A stretch of DNA of 48,233 bases, taken from positions 1 through 48,233 of the forward strand of contig JAEUPW010000111.1 in assembly GCA_016790045.1 (NCBI GenBank), read 5' to 3'. Positions 18,674 to 27,197 of the stretch are shown here, piece after piece; the first letter of the stretch is position 1; each line of letters opens with the position of its first letter. The position numbers were made by a program, and so were the translations under genes. The notes beneath the pieces are model-generated. The model searched no databases. It saw only the letters and a list, made by a program, of their open reading frames with translations, and was not told where the DNA came from. The DNA is from Candidatus Competibacteraceae bacterium (GTDB lineage Bacteria > Pseudomonadota > Gammaproteobacteria > Competibacterales > Competibacteraceae).

Positions 18674-19711
18674 GTGCGCTTCCGGACGGTCACCTCCCCG
18701 CACGTGCTGGCGGACACCAGCGTTGGGCGCGTCATGCGCCGGGTGCTGTACGCGATGGTCCCCGGCGCCCTGGCCCTCGTCTGGTTTTTCGGCTGGGGGG
18801 TAGCGGTCAACCTCGCGCTCGCCACCGCAATCGCCCTGGCGGCCGAAGCGGCCCTGTTGCTGGCGCGCGGCAAGCCGGTGAGCGCGCACTTGAGCGATTG
18901 CAGCGCCGTGGTGAGCGCGTGGCTGTTGGCGGTGGCGCTGCCGCCGCTCGCGCCGTGGTGGCTCACCGCCATCGGGGCCGTTTCCGCCATCGCGGTGGCC
19001 AAGCACCTGTACGGCGGGCTCGGCTATAACCCGTTCAACCCGGCGATGATCGGCTATGTGGTGCTGTTGGTTTCGTTTCCGCGCGAGATGAGCGCCTGGC
19101 CGCTTCCGCACGGGCTCGGTCAGCCTCACGCCATGACGCTGCTGGAAACGCTGCGGGCGATCTTCGGGGGCGAGTTGCCGGCGCGGTTCGCGGCCGATGC
19201 GCTGACCGGCGCGACGCCGCTCGATGTGCTGCGCACCCAACTGGGCTTGGGGCTGAACGGGGCGGAGATCCGCAACAGCCCGGTGTTCGGCATCGTCGCC
19301 GGCAGCGGCTGGGAGTGGGCGACGCTCGGTTTCTTGGCCGGCGGGTTGTGGCTGCTCTACACCCGCACCGCCGCTTGGCAAATTCCGGCGGGCATGTTGG
19401 GCGCGCTGGCGGTCGTCGCGACGGTCTTCTATCTGGTCAACCCGCAGCGCTATGCGCCGCCGTGGTTTCATCTCTGGAGCGGGGCGGCGATTTTCGGCGC
19501 GTTTTTCATCGCCACCGATCCGGTGACCGCCAGCACCACGCCGCGCGGGCGGTGGGTCTACGGGGCTGGCATCGGCATTTTGGTCTACATCATTCGCGGT
19601 TTTGGCGGCTATCCCGACGGGGTCGCTTTCGCGGTGTTGCTGATGAACATCGCCGCGCCGACCATCGATTTATACACGCCGCCGCGCGTGTTCGGGGCGC
19701 GGCGGCAATGA
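18674..19711 (+). CDS. rsxD: Electron transport complex subunit RsxD
   Basis: Membrane subunit carrying a covalent FMN. 345 residues from a GTG start six bases after rsxC; no competing ATG fits the family N-terminus (FRTVTSPHVLADTSVGRVM). About eight to nine hydrophobic helices. The flavinylation motif TGAT is at 178-181, so Thr181 is the predicted FMN acceptor. GLGYNPFNPAMIGY is a further family signature. Its TGA overlaps the rsxG ATG. Confidence 0.96.
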   Translation: MRFRTVTSPHVLADTSVGRVMRRVLYAMVPGALALVWFFGWGVAVNLALATAIALAAEAALLLARGKPVSAHLSDCSAVVSAWLLAVALPPLAPWWLTAIGAVSAIAVAKHLYGGLGYNPFNPAMIGYVVLLVSFPREMSAWPLPHGLGQPHAMTLLETLRAIFGGELPARFAADALTGATPLDVLRTQLGLGLNGAEIRNSPVFGIVAGSGWEWATLGFLAGGLWLLYTRTAAWQIPAGMLGALAVVATVFYLVNPQRYAPPWFHLWSGAAIFGAFFIATDPVTASTTPRGRWVYGAGIGILVYIIRGFGGYPDGVAFAVLLMNIAAPTIDLYTPPRVFGARRQ

Positions 19712-20355
19712 AAACGCTGGCGCGGAACATGGGTATCGCGGCCCTGATCCTGACCGCTTTTGCCGTGGTCGGCACCGGCTTGGTCGCGCTGGCTTACACC
19801 GGCACCAAGGACATCATCGCCCAGGCGCGGCAGGCCGCGCTGGAAGCCAGCCTGAACCAACTGGTCCCGGCGGACCGGTACGACAACCGCGTGGTCGAGG
19901 ACCGCATCGAGGTGATCGACCCGGACTGGCTGGGCACCGACCGGCCCGTGACCGTGTACCGCGCCCGCAAGAACGGCCAGCCGGTCGCTTTGTTCGCCAC
20001 GCCGACCGCGCCGGACGGCTACAGCGGCCCGATTCAGTTGCTCGTCGGCGTTTACGCCGACGGCGCTTTGGCCGGCGTGCGGGTGCTGGCGCACAAGGAA
20101 ACGCCGGGATTGGGCGATGGCATCGACGAGAAACGTTCGCCCTGGATTCTGGCGTTTGCCGGCAAATCTCTGGAAAATCCCCGGCCTGACGCCTGGAAAG
20201 TCAAGAAAGACGGCGGCGCGTTCGATCAGTTTACCGGCGCGACCATCACGCCGCGCGCCGTGGTCAAGGCCGCGCGCCGGTTTCTGGAATACGTGCAAAC
20301 CCACCGCGATCAACTATTCGCGCCGGCGACCGCCGGCAAGGGACAGCCCTCATGA
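19708..20355 (+). CDS. rsxG: Electron transport complex subunit RsxG
   Basis: Membrane-anchored FMN-binding subunit. 215 residues from the ATGA overlap with rsxD (E. coli 206). One N-terminal membrane helix (about 8-30), then a periplasmic FMN-binding domain with KETPGLGDGI and the motif TGAT at 176-179, making Thr179 the predicted flavinylation site. A 4-base overlap joins it to rsxE. The flavin transferase ApbE that would modify it is not in this window. Confidence 0.96.
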   Translation: MKTLARNMGIAALILTAFAVVGTGLVALAYTGTKDIIAQARQAALEASLNQLVPADRYDNRVVEDRIEVIDPDWLGTDRPVTVYRARKNGQPVALFATPTAPDGYSGPIQLLVGVYADGALAGVRVLAHKETPGLGDGIDEKRSPWILAFAGKSLENPRPDAWKVKKDGGAFDQFTGATITPRAVVKAARRFLEYVQTHRDQLFAPATAGKGQPS

Positions 20356-21044
20356 GCGAGACCCGCTATCGGGAAATCCTGAAAAATGGCGTTTGGACCC
20401 AAAACACCGGTTTCGTCGCGCTGTTGGGGTTGTGTCCCTTGCTGGCGACCTCGAATTCGGTGGTCAACGGGCTGGGGTTGGGCTTGGCGACCACGCTGGT
20501 GTTGCTGATGTCGAACGTGGCGATTTCGCTGATTCGCAATCTGGTGCGGCCGGAGGTGCGGATTCCGGTGTTCGTGCTGGTCATCGCCTGCGTGGTGACC
20601 GCCGTGGAACTGGTGATGCACGCCTTCCTGCCGGGCCTTTATACGGTGTTGGGCATTTTCATCCCCTTGATCGTGACCAACTGCTGCGTGATCGGGCGCG
20701 CCGAAGCTTTCGCGTTCAAGCACGGCGCGGCCAAGTCGGCCGTGGACGGGATCGCCACCGGGCTGGGCTTCACGCTGGCGCTGGTGCTGCTGGGCGCGCT
20801 GCGGGAAATTTTGGGTCAAGGGACGCTGTTCGGCCAGGCGGAACTGCTGTTCGGCGAAGCGGGCAAAGGGCTGACGCTGCATCTGATCGGCGATTATCGC
20901 GGCTTTTTATTGGCGGTTCTGCCCCCGGGCGCGTTTCTCGGCTTGGGCTGTCTCATCGCCGTCAAGAACGTGCTGGACGCGCGGGCCAAACGCCGGGCCC
21001 GACCAGTCGCGGCGGTGGCCGGTCCCCAGCAAGCCAGCGCTTGA
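20352..21044 (+). CDS. rsxE: Electron transport complex subunit RsxE
   Basis: Integral membrane partner of RsxA in the Rsx/Rnf complex. 230 residues (E. coli 231), six hydrophobic helices, and the NCCVIGRAEAFA segment equivalent to the conserved Cys site in RsxA. ATGA overlap with rsxG. It is the last rsx gene; in enterics nth follows directly, whereas here an opposite-strand gene intervenes. Confidence 0.96.
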   Translation: MSETRYREILKNGVWTQNTGFVALLGLCPLLATSNSVVNGLGLGLATTLVLLMSNVAISLIRNLVRPEVRIPVFVLVIACVVTAVELVMHAFLPGLYTVLGIFIPLIVTNCCVIGRAEAFAFKHGAAKSAVDGIATGLGFTLALVLLGALREILGQGTLFGQAELLFGEAGKGLTLHLIGDYRGFLLAVLPPGAFLGLGCLIAVKNVLDARAKRRARPVAAVAGPQQASA

Positions 21045-21182
21045 GGCCGGCGAGCCGATCGTGTCGAATCAGGTCGCGGGCGGGCGGGCGCGACGCCGAG
21101 CGGAGTTTCGATCCGCCGCGAGGCGGTGGAAAATGGCTCGGGCGGCCGTGGCGAGCGTCGGGCGGGCAGTGGCCGGTGGCCT

Positions 21183-21782
21183 TCAGGCTTTATCGCCGTT
21201 TTTGCTTTTTTTGGCCGGGCTGGGATGCGGCGGGATCGGCGAGGGGCCTTTATCGCTGAGGGAATCGAGAAATTTGCGCTCCGCCACCAGCCAGAAGTCC
21301 AGCGCGGAGCCGTACTGCCGCCCCGCCGCATCCCACAGTTGGTAGGCGTCTTTGCGGATTTGTTCCAGGTAGCTGGCCGGAGACAGCATTTCGAAAGTTC
21401 TGATCAGCACGTCTTCCGTGCCGAAGTTGGCCCCGGCGGAGCGCGCCGCCGCTTCCGTCAACAAGCGCAGGTGCTTTTCGGCGGCCAGCCAGTAATCCAT
21501 GGAGCGGTCGCGGTGTTCGGTGCTCGCCGTCCACATGTTGTAGGCGAGTTCGCGGATGCGATAAAGATAGAGCGCGCGCAGGGCCGACGGCCAAGCCGCC
21601 GCGTTCTCGACGGCGGCGGTGGCGGCGGTATTGGCCCGCCGGGCCGAATCGGCCGTCAGCTCGACAATCATCTGCTCGGCCATGACCCAGAAGTCAAGGG
21701 CGGTACGGCTGAAATCGCTCCCGGCCGTCAGCCAGATGTGGTAAGCGAGATTGCGAATATCGTGCTCCAGATCGTTTTCCAT
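21183..21782 (-). CDS. Protein with three DUF2934 repeats
   Basis: Function unknown. The 199-residue soluble protein contains three copies of the DUF2934 pattern (IRxLAYxxW...LDFWxxAE): residues about 8-40, 76-106 and 142-172, with the starting Ile at 9, 76 and 142, a near-constant period of 66-67 residues. Linkers are Ala-rich helices; the C-terminus is a Pro/Lys/Ser-rich disordered tail (178-199). DUF2934 usually occurs as one short copy, often near stress or small basic proteins. No membrane segment, signal peptide or cysteine is present. It lies on the opposite strand between rsxE and nth. No clear Shine-Dalgarno precedes the ATG. Domain call is fairly firm, function is not. Confidence 0.82.
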   Translation of the reverse strand: MENDLEHDIRNLAYHIWLTAGSDFSRTALDFWVMAEQMIVELTADSARRANTAATAAVENAAAWPSALRALYLYRIRELAYNMWTASTEHRDRSMDYWLAAEKHLRLLTEAAARSAGANFGTEDVLIRTFEMLSPASYLEQIRKDAYQLWDAAGRQYGSALDFWLVAERKFLDSLSDKGPSPIPPHPSPAKKSKNGDKA

Positions 21783-21878
21783 AGGATTGAGTGCTCTCGT
21801 CTCTAGGATCGGTCGTCTTCTTTGATCGATGCAGCCCGGCGATGCGACGGAGGTTCGGCTTGGCGGAAATCGGACATC

Positions 21879-21917
21879 GTTTAAGGTAGTTTATAGTCGC
21901 ATTCGGCTTGTTTAAGG
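21879..21917. repeat. Paired GTTTAAGG 8-mers 31 bp apart
   Basis: GTTTAAGG occurs at 21879-21886 and 21910-21917, flanking a -10-like TATAGT (21892-21897) in the divergent region between the DUF2934 gene and nth. The spacing equals about three helical turns. A regulator site is possible but unproven. Confidence 0.35.
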
Positions 21918-22040
21918 AAATAATTTTAGGCGTCTCCAAGACTTTTGCAGCAAATCGTGCGTCAGCGCCGATTAGCGCTTTGGAAGCGGGCGGCGCGCGT
22001 ATTGGGCTCGAACTTTAACTTTCCCACCCGTGTTGCGCTC

Positions 22041-22679
22041 ATGAATGCTTCGCGAGCTTATCCGTTGTACGAACGTTTGCGGCAGGCCAGACCGAAACCG
22101 ACCACCGAACTGCGCTATCTCAGCCCGTTCGAATTGCTGGTGGCGGTGATGCTTTCGGCCCAATCGACCGACAAGAAGGTCAACGAGGCCACCGGGCCGC
22201 TGTTTAGGGCGGCTAACACGCCGCGCGCGATGCTGGCGTTGGGCGAGGCGCAACTGAAGGGCCACATCAAGACCATCGGCCTTTACAATCTCAAGGCGGC
22301 CAATATTCTCAAAACCTGCGCCCTGCTTTTGGAGCGGCATGACGGGGTGGTGCCGGACGATCGCGACGCCCTGGAACGCTTGCCGGGCGTCGGCCGCAAA
22401 ACCGCCAACGTCATTTTGAACACGGCTTTCGGTCATCCCACCATCGCCGTGGACACGCACATTTTCCGGGTCGCCAACCGCACCGGGCTCGCGCCGGGCG
22501 AAACCGTGCAGCAGGTGGAAGCCGGCTTGCTGGCGGTGACGCCGGACGAATTCAAACGAGACGCGCATCACTGGCTGATCCTGCACGGCCGCTATATCTG
22601 CACCGCGCGCAAGCCCCGTTGCCCGGCGTGCCCGATCCGGGATCTGTGCGCTTATCCCGACAAATCGGAGCCGATCTGA
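22041..22679 (+). CDS. nth: Endonuclease III
   Basis: Base-excision DNA glycosylase/AP lyase removing oxidised pyrimidines. The ATG at 22041 gives 212 residues that align end to end with E. coli Nth (211); the open frame to 21945 is not used. Helix-hairpin-helix LPGVGRKTANV carries catalytic Lys120, and Asp138 lies in AVDTHIFRV, both at the E. coli numbers. The C-terminal [4Fe-4S] loop has Cys in YICTARKPRCPACPIRDLC. The stop overlaps the next ATG by one base (TGATG). Confidence 0.97.
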   Translation: MNASRAYPLYERLRQARPKPTTELRYLSPFELLVAVMLSAQSTDKKVNEATGPLFRAANTPRAMLALGEAQLKGHIKTIGLYNLKAANILKTCALLLERHDGVVPDDRDALERLPGVGRKTANVILNTAFGHPTIAVDTHIFRVANRTGLAPGETVQQVEAGLLAVTPDEFKRDAHHWLILHGRYICTARKPRCPACPIRDLCAYPDKSEPI

Positions 22680-23107
22680 TGTTTGGCAACGATCGCGACA
22701 GCATTCGCCGCTATTACTGCACGGTCTGGAGCAAGGCCAGCGCCGCCCAGCCGCTGGAGCCGCTCGAACGGCTGATCGCCGAGGTGATCGGCGCGCATCC
22801 CGAATACCAGGCGCTGTTGGGGGATGCCGACGCGATCTTGAACCGGGATTACTGGCCTGAAATGGGCGAAACCAACCCCTTCCTGCACATGGGGATGCAT
22901 ATCGCGCTGCGCGAGCAACTGGGCAGCAATCGGCCGGATGGCATCCGCGCCATCCACCGACAGCTTTGCCGGCGCGTGGGCGAGGCCCATGCCGCCGAAC
23001 ACCTGATGATCGAGTGTCTGGGGGCAACGCTGTGGGAGGCGCAAAAGGCGGGACGACAGCCGGACGAGCGGGCATTTTTGGAGCGGTTGCAGCAGTTGCT
23101 GCGCTAG
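22679..23107 (+). CDS. DUF1841 family protein
   Basis: Conserved proteobacterial protein of unknown function. 142 residues from the ATG overlapping the nth stop. Family features are the N-terminal MFGNDRDSIRRYYCTVW, the QPLEPLERLIAEVIGAHPEY segment and the NPFLHMGMHIALREQ motif with conserved His residues, then an amphipathic C-terminal helix. No signal peptide or membrane span. Tight coupling to nth suggests co-expression only; it is followed by a strong terminator. Confidence 0.88.
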   Translation: MFGNDRDSIRRYYCTVWSKASAAQPLEPLERLIAEVIGAHPEYQALLGDADAILNRDYWPEMGETNPFLHMGMHIALREQLGSNRPDGIRAIHRQLCRRVGEAHAAEHLMIECLGATLWEAQKAGRQPDERAFLERLQQLLR

Positions 23108-23183
23108 CCGCAAGCGATGGGCGCCCCGGCGCGCTCCGCTAGCTGAGGCGGGCGCGCGATGGGGCGCGGCCGGCGGCGGACAC

Positions 23184-23210
23184 AACGCCGGGCGCCCGCC
23201 CGGCGTTTTT
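23184..23210 (+). terminator. Rho-independent terminator after the nth operon
   Basis: A perfect 10-bp stem AACGCCGGGC/GCCCGGCGTT (23184-23193 with 23198-23207), 4-base loop, followed directly by further T residues to 23210. It separates the plus-strand nth operon from the convergent DUF2189 gene. Confidence 0.93.
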
Positions 23211-23233
23211 GGTCAGTCCGGTAGCGCCGTCCC

Positions 23234-24034
23234 TCAAAATCCCTGCTGCTCGATTTGATCGTCATCGACCAAGCTTCGGTAAGCGTGCCAGGAGGCATGG
23301 CCGATCAGGGGCAGGGCAATGGCGAGGCCCAGATAAAAGGTGATCAGGCCGATCCCGGTAAAGACCGCGATGAGGATCGCCCACAGCGCCATGGGTCCCG
23401 GATTGACCCGCACGGCGGTGAGGCTGGTCAGGACGGCGGTGATGAAGTCGATCTTGCGATCCAGCATCATCGGGATGGACACCACGCTGATGGCGAATAC
23501 GATCGCGCCGATCAGCGCGCCGATCAGGGCAAAGACGATCAGAAACTTGAGGCCGCTCCCCGCAAAGAACAATTCGGTCAGGGAGCTGTCGACGGAAAAA
23601 TTGGTGCCGCCCATAAACACCGCGAACAGCAGCGAGGCCAGCCGGACCCAAACGATCATCAGCAAGCCGATCAGCAGGCCGAACAGCGCGATGGGCAAAA
23701 GGTTGTTGCGCCACGCGGTCAAGGCGAGCGGCAAGGTGGGCGTCCGCCCCGCTTCCAGCCGCCGGCTGACGTCGTACAAGCCCATCGACAGAAAAGGGCC
23801 TACCAGCAAAAAGCCCGTGGTCAAAGCCAAGGCGTACTGAAAGCGGGTTTCGATGGTGTAGACCAGCGCGTAACCCATGACGACGAAAATCAGGCCATAG
23901 GGAATGCTGACCGTCGGCGCGCGCCACAGGTCTTTCCAGCCGGCCGCGAGCCATTGCCAGGGCTGCTCCACGGAAATGGAGCGGACTTTGGGGGTGGTCA
24001 GAGAGCTTTCGATAACAGGGGTCGCTGTAGCCAT
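23234..24034 (-). CDS. DUF2189 integral membrane protein
   Basis: Function unknown. 266 residues; the DUF2189 family consists of inner-membrane proteins of this size. After a soluble N-terminus with the conserved ISVEQPWQWLAAGWKDLW amphipathic stretch there are about six hydrophobic helices (near 45-62, 66-85, 110-130, 155-185, 200-215 and 225-248), with short polar loops such as DVSRRLEAGRTP. The ATG at 24034 follows AAGGA at good spacing, which decides against the longer open frame. Convergent with the nth operon and 180 bases downstream of glgA on the same strand. Confidence 0.88.
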   Translation of the reverse strand: MATATPVIESSLTTPKVRSISVEQPWQWLAAGWKDLWRAPTVSIPYGLIFVVMGYALVYTIETRFQYALALTTGFLLVGPFLSMGLYDVSRRLEAGRTPTLPLALTAWRNNLLPIALFGLLIGLLMIVWVRLASLLFAVFMGGTNFSVDSSLTELFFAGSGLKFLIVFALIGALIGAIVFAISVVSIPMMLDRKIDFITAVLTSLTAVRVNPGPMALWAILIAVFTGIGLITFYLGLAIALPLIGHASWHAYRSLVDDDQIEQQGF

Positions 24035-24214
24035 GAAGAGTCCTTGTAAAGAGTGTTGCAAGACTTGAGCGGCAGGCGCTTGTTTTATTGAGGATAGTCG
24101 CGGATCGAGGCTTGCGCCGCCCGCCGCCAAACGGAGCGGCCGAGCCGGGGCGGGCGACGCGCGGCCAGAAGGGGCCTCGCGCAGCCGCGGCAAACCCCAT
24201 CGCGCGTTGAACCC

Positions 24215-25444
24215 TCAACTCCGCTGCGGCCGCAACCGGCGGTAGAGATCGTAGGTTTGCTGGGCGATGCTGCGCCAACTGTAATAGCGCTCGACCCGCT
24301 CGCGCCCGGCCTGGCCCATGCGCTCGCGCAAATCCTCGTCGGCGGCCAGCCGGTTGATCGCATCGGCCAGACCATGCTCGAAGTTGGCCGGGGCGACGGG
24401 ATCGTGGGGCGGTTCGGGAGAGAGGTGCGGGTCCACCAGAAAGCCGGTTTCGCCGTGCACGACCACTTCGTTGATGCCGCCGACCGCGCTGCCGACCACC
24501 GGGGTGCCGCAGGCCATCGCCTCCAGGTTGATGATGCCGAACGGCTCGTAGACCGAGGGGCAGCAGAAAATGGCGGCGTGCGAATACAGGGCGATGGTGG
24601 TCTGGCGGGGCACCATCTTCGGAATCCAGATGATGCCGTCGCGCCGGCTTTGCAGGTCTTGCACCATCTCTTCCAATTCGCGCTGCATGGCGAGCGTGTC
24701 GGCGTCGCCCGCGCACAGCACGACCTGGAGTTTGGAATCGAGATGCGGGATGGCCTGCAACAGATAGTACAACCCCTTTTGGCGGGTCATCCGGCCGACG
24801 AACAGCACGTAGGGCCGGTCGGGGTCGATTCCGAACGGGGCGAGCACCTCGGGCGCCTTGATCGGCCGATATTCTTCGGTGTCGATGCCGTTGGGGATCA
24901 CCACCACCCGGGTCGGATCGACATCGAACAAGCGCAGGATATCGTCGCGGGTGCTGCGCGAGACGGCGATGATGGCGTCGGCCATCTCCAGGGCGGATTT
25001 CTCGATCCAGCAGGACAGATCGTAGCCGTGGCCGAGCTGGTCGCGCTTCCAGGGCCGCAGCGGTTCCAGCGAATGCACCGTGATGACCATGGGAATGTTG
25101 TAGAGAATTTTGGCCAGAATGCCGCTGAAATGCGCGTACCAGGTATGGCAGTGAATGATTTCGGCGCTGCCGTCCAGGTCGCCGATGCCCTGGCCGACGA
25201 AGGCCAGGCAGGTGCTCAAAGCTTTCAGCGGCGAGACGAAGGATTGCGGGCAACCGGCGAAATGGATGGTGTCCATCTTGATGCCGCGAACGTGCAACTG
25301 GCCTTCGTTCAAGGTCTGATCATGAAAACTGCGCACTTCGACCGGCGTGAGCTTCGCCAATTCGCGGGACAGATATTCGACGTGGACGCCGGCGCCGCCG
25401 TAAACGTAAGGGGGATATTCGTTGGTGGTGAGCAGAACGCGCAT
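24215..25444 (-). CDS. Glycogen synthase, GT4 (actinobacterial GlgA/GlgM type)
   Basis: Retaining glycosyltransferase that probably uses ADP-glucose to extend glycogen or, as in mycobacterial GlgM, to make maltose 1-phosphate. 409 residues with an N-terminal MRVLLTTNEYPPYVYGGAGVHV signature of the Corynebacterium-family glycogen synthase, an HCHTWYAH segment at about 98-105, VVIPNGIDTEEYRP in the second Rossmann domain, and the GT4 E-X7-E pair Glu300/Glu308 in EPFGIINLEAMACGTPVVGS. It is shorter than GT5 GlgA (about 477) and starts differently. AGGGAG precedes the ATG; the longer open frame upstream is discarded. No other glg gene is in the window, so the precise donor and acceptor remain inferred. 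Confidence 0.85.
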   Translation of the reverse strand: MRVLLTTNEYPPYVYGGAGVHVEYLSRELAKLTPVEVRSFHDQTLNEGQLHVRGIKMDTIHFAGCPQSFVSPLKALSTCLAFVGQGIGDLDGSAEIIHCHTWYAHFSGILAKILYNIPMVITVHSLEPLRPWKRDQLGHGYDLSCWIEKSALEMADAIIAVSRSTRDDILRLFDVDPTRVVVIPNGIDTEEYRPIKAPEVLAPFGIDPDRPYVLFVGRMTRQKGLYYLLQAIPHLDSKLQVVLCAGDADTLAMQRELEEMVQDLQSRRDGIIWIPKMVPRQTTIALYSHAAIFCCPSVYEPFGIINLEAMACGTPVVGSAVGGINEVVVHGETGFLVDPHLSPEPPHDPVAPANFEHGLADAINRLAADEDLRERMGQAGRERVERYYSWRSIAQQTYDLYRRLRPQRS

Positions 25445-25671
25445 TGTTGTTGTACTCCCTTGCCGGAATAGCGGCCGAAGGTGGAAAGAGCTCCGATGGA
25501 GCGTCCGGGCGAAAAAGCTTATTGGTGGTGCGGCATTATGCCAAGCGTGACCCGATGAAGGGAAGGGCGCGCGGCACTCGCGCGAAGGCCGCTCGATTAG
25601 ACCGGTCCATCGGGCAAAAGTGTAGTGCGGTCGCGGGTATTTTCCCACCGCTTCGGGCGCGGCGAGGCAGC

Positions 25672-26250
25672 TTAGAAGACGGTGACCAGCGCGCGGATTT
25701 CGGCCAGCATCGCTTGCCGTTCGACGTCGGAGACGGTCGGCACCTGATAGAACGCCCGGTGCGTGACTTGGCGGATCCCGCAAGCGCCCAAAATGCCCTC
25801 GACCATCGGCCGGACCAGCAACTCGTGCCAGCGCTCGTGCTGATAGGTGGCCTCATCGCCGCCGAGGGTATTGAGGATCAGGGCTTTTTCGTGCTCGAGA
25901 AGACCGATCATGCCCTCCGGGCCGAAGTCGAACGCGAAGGTGCGGCTGAACACCCGATCGATCCAGCCTTTCAAGATCGCCGGCGGGCCAAACCACCAGA
26001 TCGGATAAATGAAAACCAACTTTTGCGCCCAGCGCATGGCCTCGTGCTCGGAACGGATGTCCGCCGGCAGATCGCCGCGCCAGTTGCGGATGAGGTCTTC
26101 GCCGTCCAGAACCGCCCGATAGTCCATGGCGTAGAGGTCGTGAACGCGGGTCGCGTGGCCGCGATCGCGCAAGGTGACGTCCACCACATCGAGAATAGCC
26201 CGATTGAAGCTGCGGGGGTTAGGATGCGCGTAGACGATCAATACATTCAT
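25672..26250 (-). CDS. Flavodoxin-fold NAD(P)H:quinone oxidoreductase
   Basis: FMN or FAD-dependent two-electron reductase of the MdaB/KefF/NQO1 family, likely reducing quinones. 192 residues: MNVLIVYAHPNPRSFNRAIL forms the first flavodoxin strand and phosphate loop, YPIWWFGPPAILKGWIDRVF is the conserved flavin/quinone pocket, and LGGDEATY lies in the isoalloxazine loop region. The ATG at 26250 gives the family start; an upstream in-frame Met is not used. It is 227 bases upstream of glgA on the same strand. Substrate is not decidable from sequence; a KefF-type regulatory role is unlikely without kefC nearby. Confidence 0.85.
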   Translation of the reverse strand: MNVLIVYAHPNPRSFNRAILDVVDVTLRDRGHATRVHDLYAMDYRAVLDGEDLIRNWRGDLPADIRSEHEAMRWAQKLVFIYPIWWFGPPAILKGWIDRVFSRTFAFDFGPEGMIGLLEHEKALILNTLGGDEATYQHERWHELLVRPMVEGILGACGIRQVTHRAFYQVPTVSDVERQAMLAEIRALVTVF

Positions 26251-26359
26251 GAAATCGCAATCACCTTGCCCACCCTCCGAATCGGGTTTGAACCAGGGCA
26301 TCGAGGGTTTGGACAAGCGCAAAAGGCGGATGGTCGACGCGCGGCGTCGAGCGATCGCC

Positions 26360-27019
26360 TCAGCCCACCCGCGCGGCGAATTCGCGGCCGGCCAAGCCCA
26401 ACAGCAGCTGGTCGCCGGAGCGCAGCGGCCCGACTCCGGCCGGGGTGCCGGTCAGCACCACATCGCCGGGCAGCAACGTGAAATGCGTGGAGATGTGGGC
26501 CATCAGATCGAAAATGCCGATCATCATCTGGCCGGTATGGCCCTGTTGGCGGAATTCGCCGCCAATGCGCAGCGTGATCTCGACCGCTTGGGGGTCGGGC
26601 AAATCGCGCGGTTTGAGAAACGGCGACAGCGGACAGGAACCGTCGAACGCTTTGGCGGTTTCCCACGGGTAGCCTTTCCGCTTGAGCTCGGTTTGCAAAT
26701 CGCGCAGGGTCAAATCGAGGGCGACGCCGTAGCCGGCGACGCCTTGGCGGGCGGTCGCGGCATCGGCATCGCGCAGTTCCTGGCCCACCAAAACCGCCAG
26801 CTCGACTTCGTGATGGCAGCCGCCCCGGCCGGCGGGCAAGCGGATCGGATCGTCCAAAGCGCTGAGCGAAGTGGCGGGCTTGATGAACAGGATCGGCGTG
26901 TCGGGCGGCGCGTTGTTCAATTCGCGGATGTGATCCAGATAGTTGCGGCCGATGCACACGACCTTGCCCGCCGGCAAGGCCAGCGGGCTGCCGTCCAGAT
27001 AACGATGCTGATAGGCCAC
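26360..27019 (-). CDS. Fumarylacetoacetate hydrolase family protein (YcgM/FAHD type)
   Basis: Metal-dependent C-C hydrolase or decarboxylase acting on acylpyruvate-like or oxaloacetate-like substrates. A GTG start with AAGGAG about 8 bases upstream gives 219 residues, the length of E. coli YcgM. CIGRNYLDHIRE at 22-33 opens the fold; the metal-binding acids are Glu71 and Glu73 in HHEVELAVLVG and Asp102 in VALDLTLRDLQ; TGTPAGVGP is the C-terminal signature. The larger open frame beyond the GTG has no family similarity. Stands 178 bases downstream of the alpha-E gene on the same strand. Confidence 0.9.
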   Translation of the reverse strand: MAYQHRYLDGSPLALPAGKVVCIGRNYLDHIRELNNAPPDTPILFIKPATSLSALDDPIRLPAGRGGCHHEVELAVLVGQELRDADAATARQGVAGYGVALDLTLRDLQTELKRKGYPWETAKAFDGSCPLSPFLKPRDLPDPQAVEITLRIGGEFRQQGHTGQMMIGIFDLMAHISTHFTLLPGDVVLTGTPAGVGPLRSGDQLLLGLAGREFAARVG

Positions 27020-27197
27020 GAACGGGACTCCTTGCGCGCTTTGGAAAACGGATGGCCTATTGTCGGGCACGCGGCGGGACCACCGCAACGCGCGACCGCT
27101 AAAAAAACCGGAAGAAGACGGGCGAACGGTATCGACGAAACCGCGGGCGGTTCGAGCGGTATCGCCGAGATCGGGCGCGGCCCGCCAACGGCGGGGA

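Noticed and set aside
27080..27125. T-run on the minus strand between the alpha-E and FAH genes
   Set aside because: Seven T residues are present, but only a weak 4-bp stem precedes them, not enough for a terminator call.
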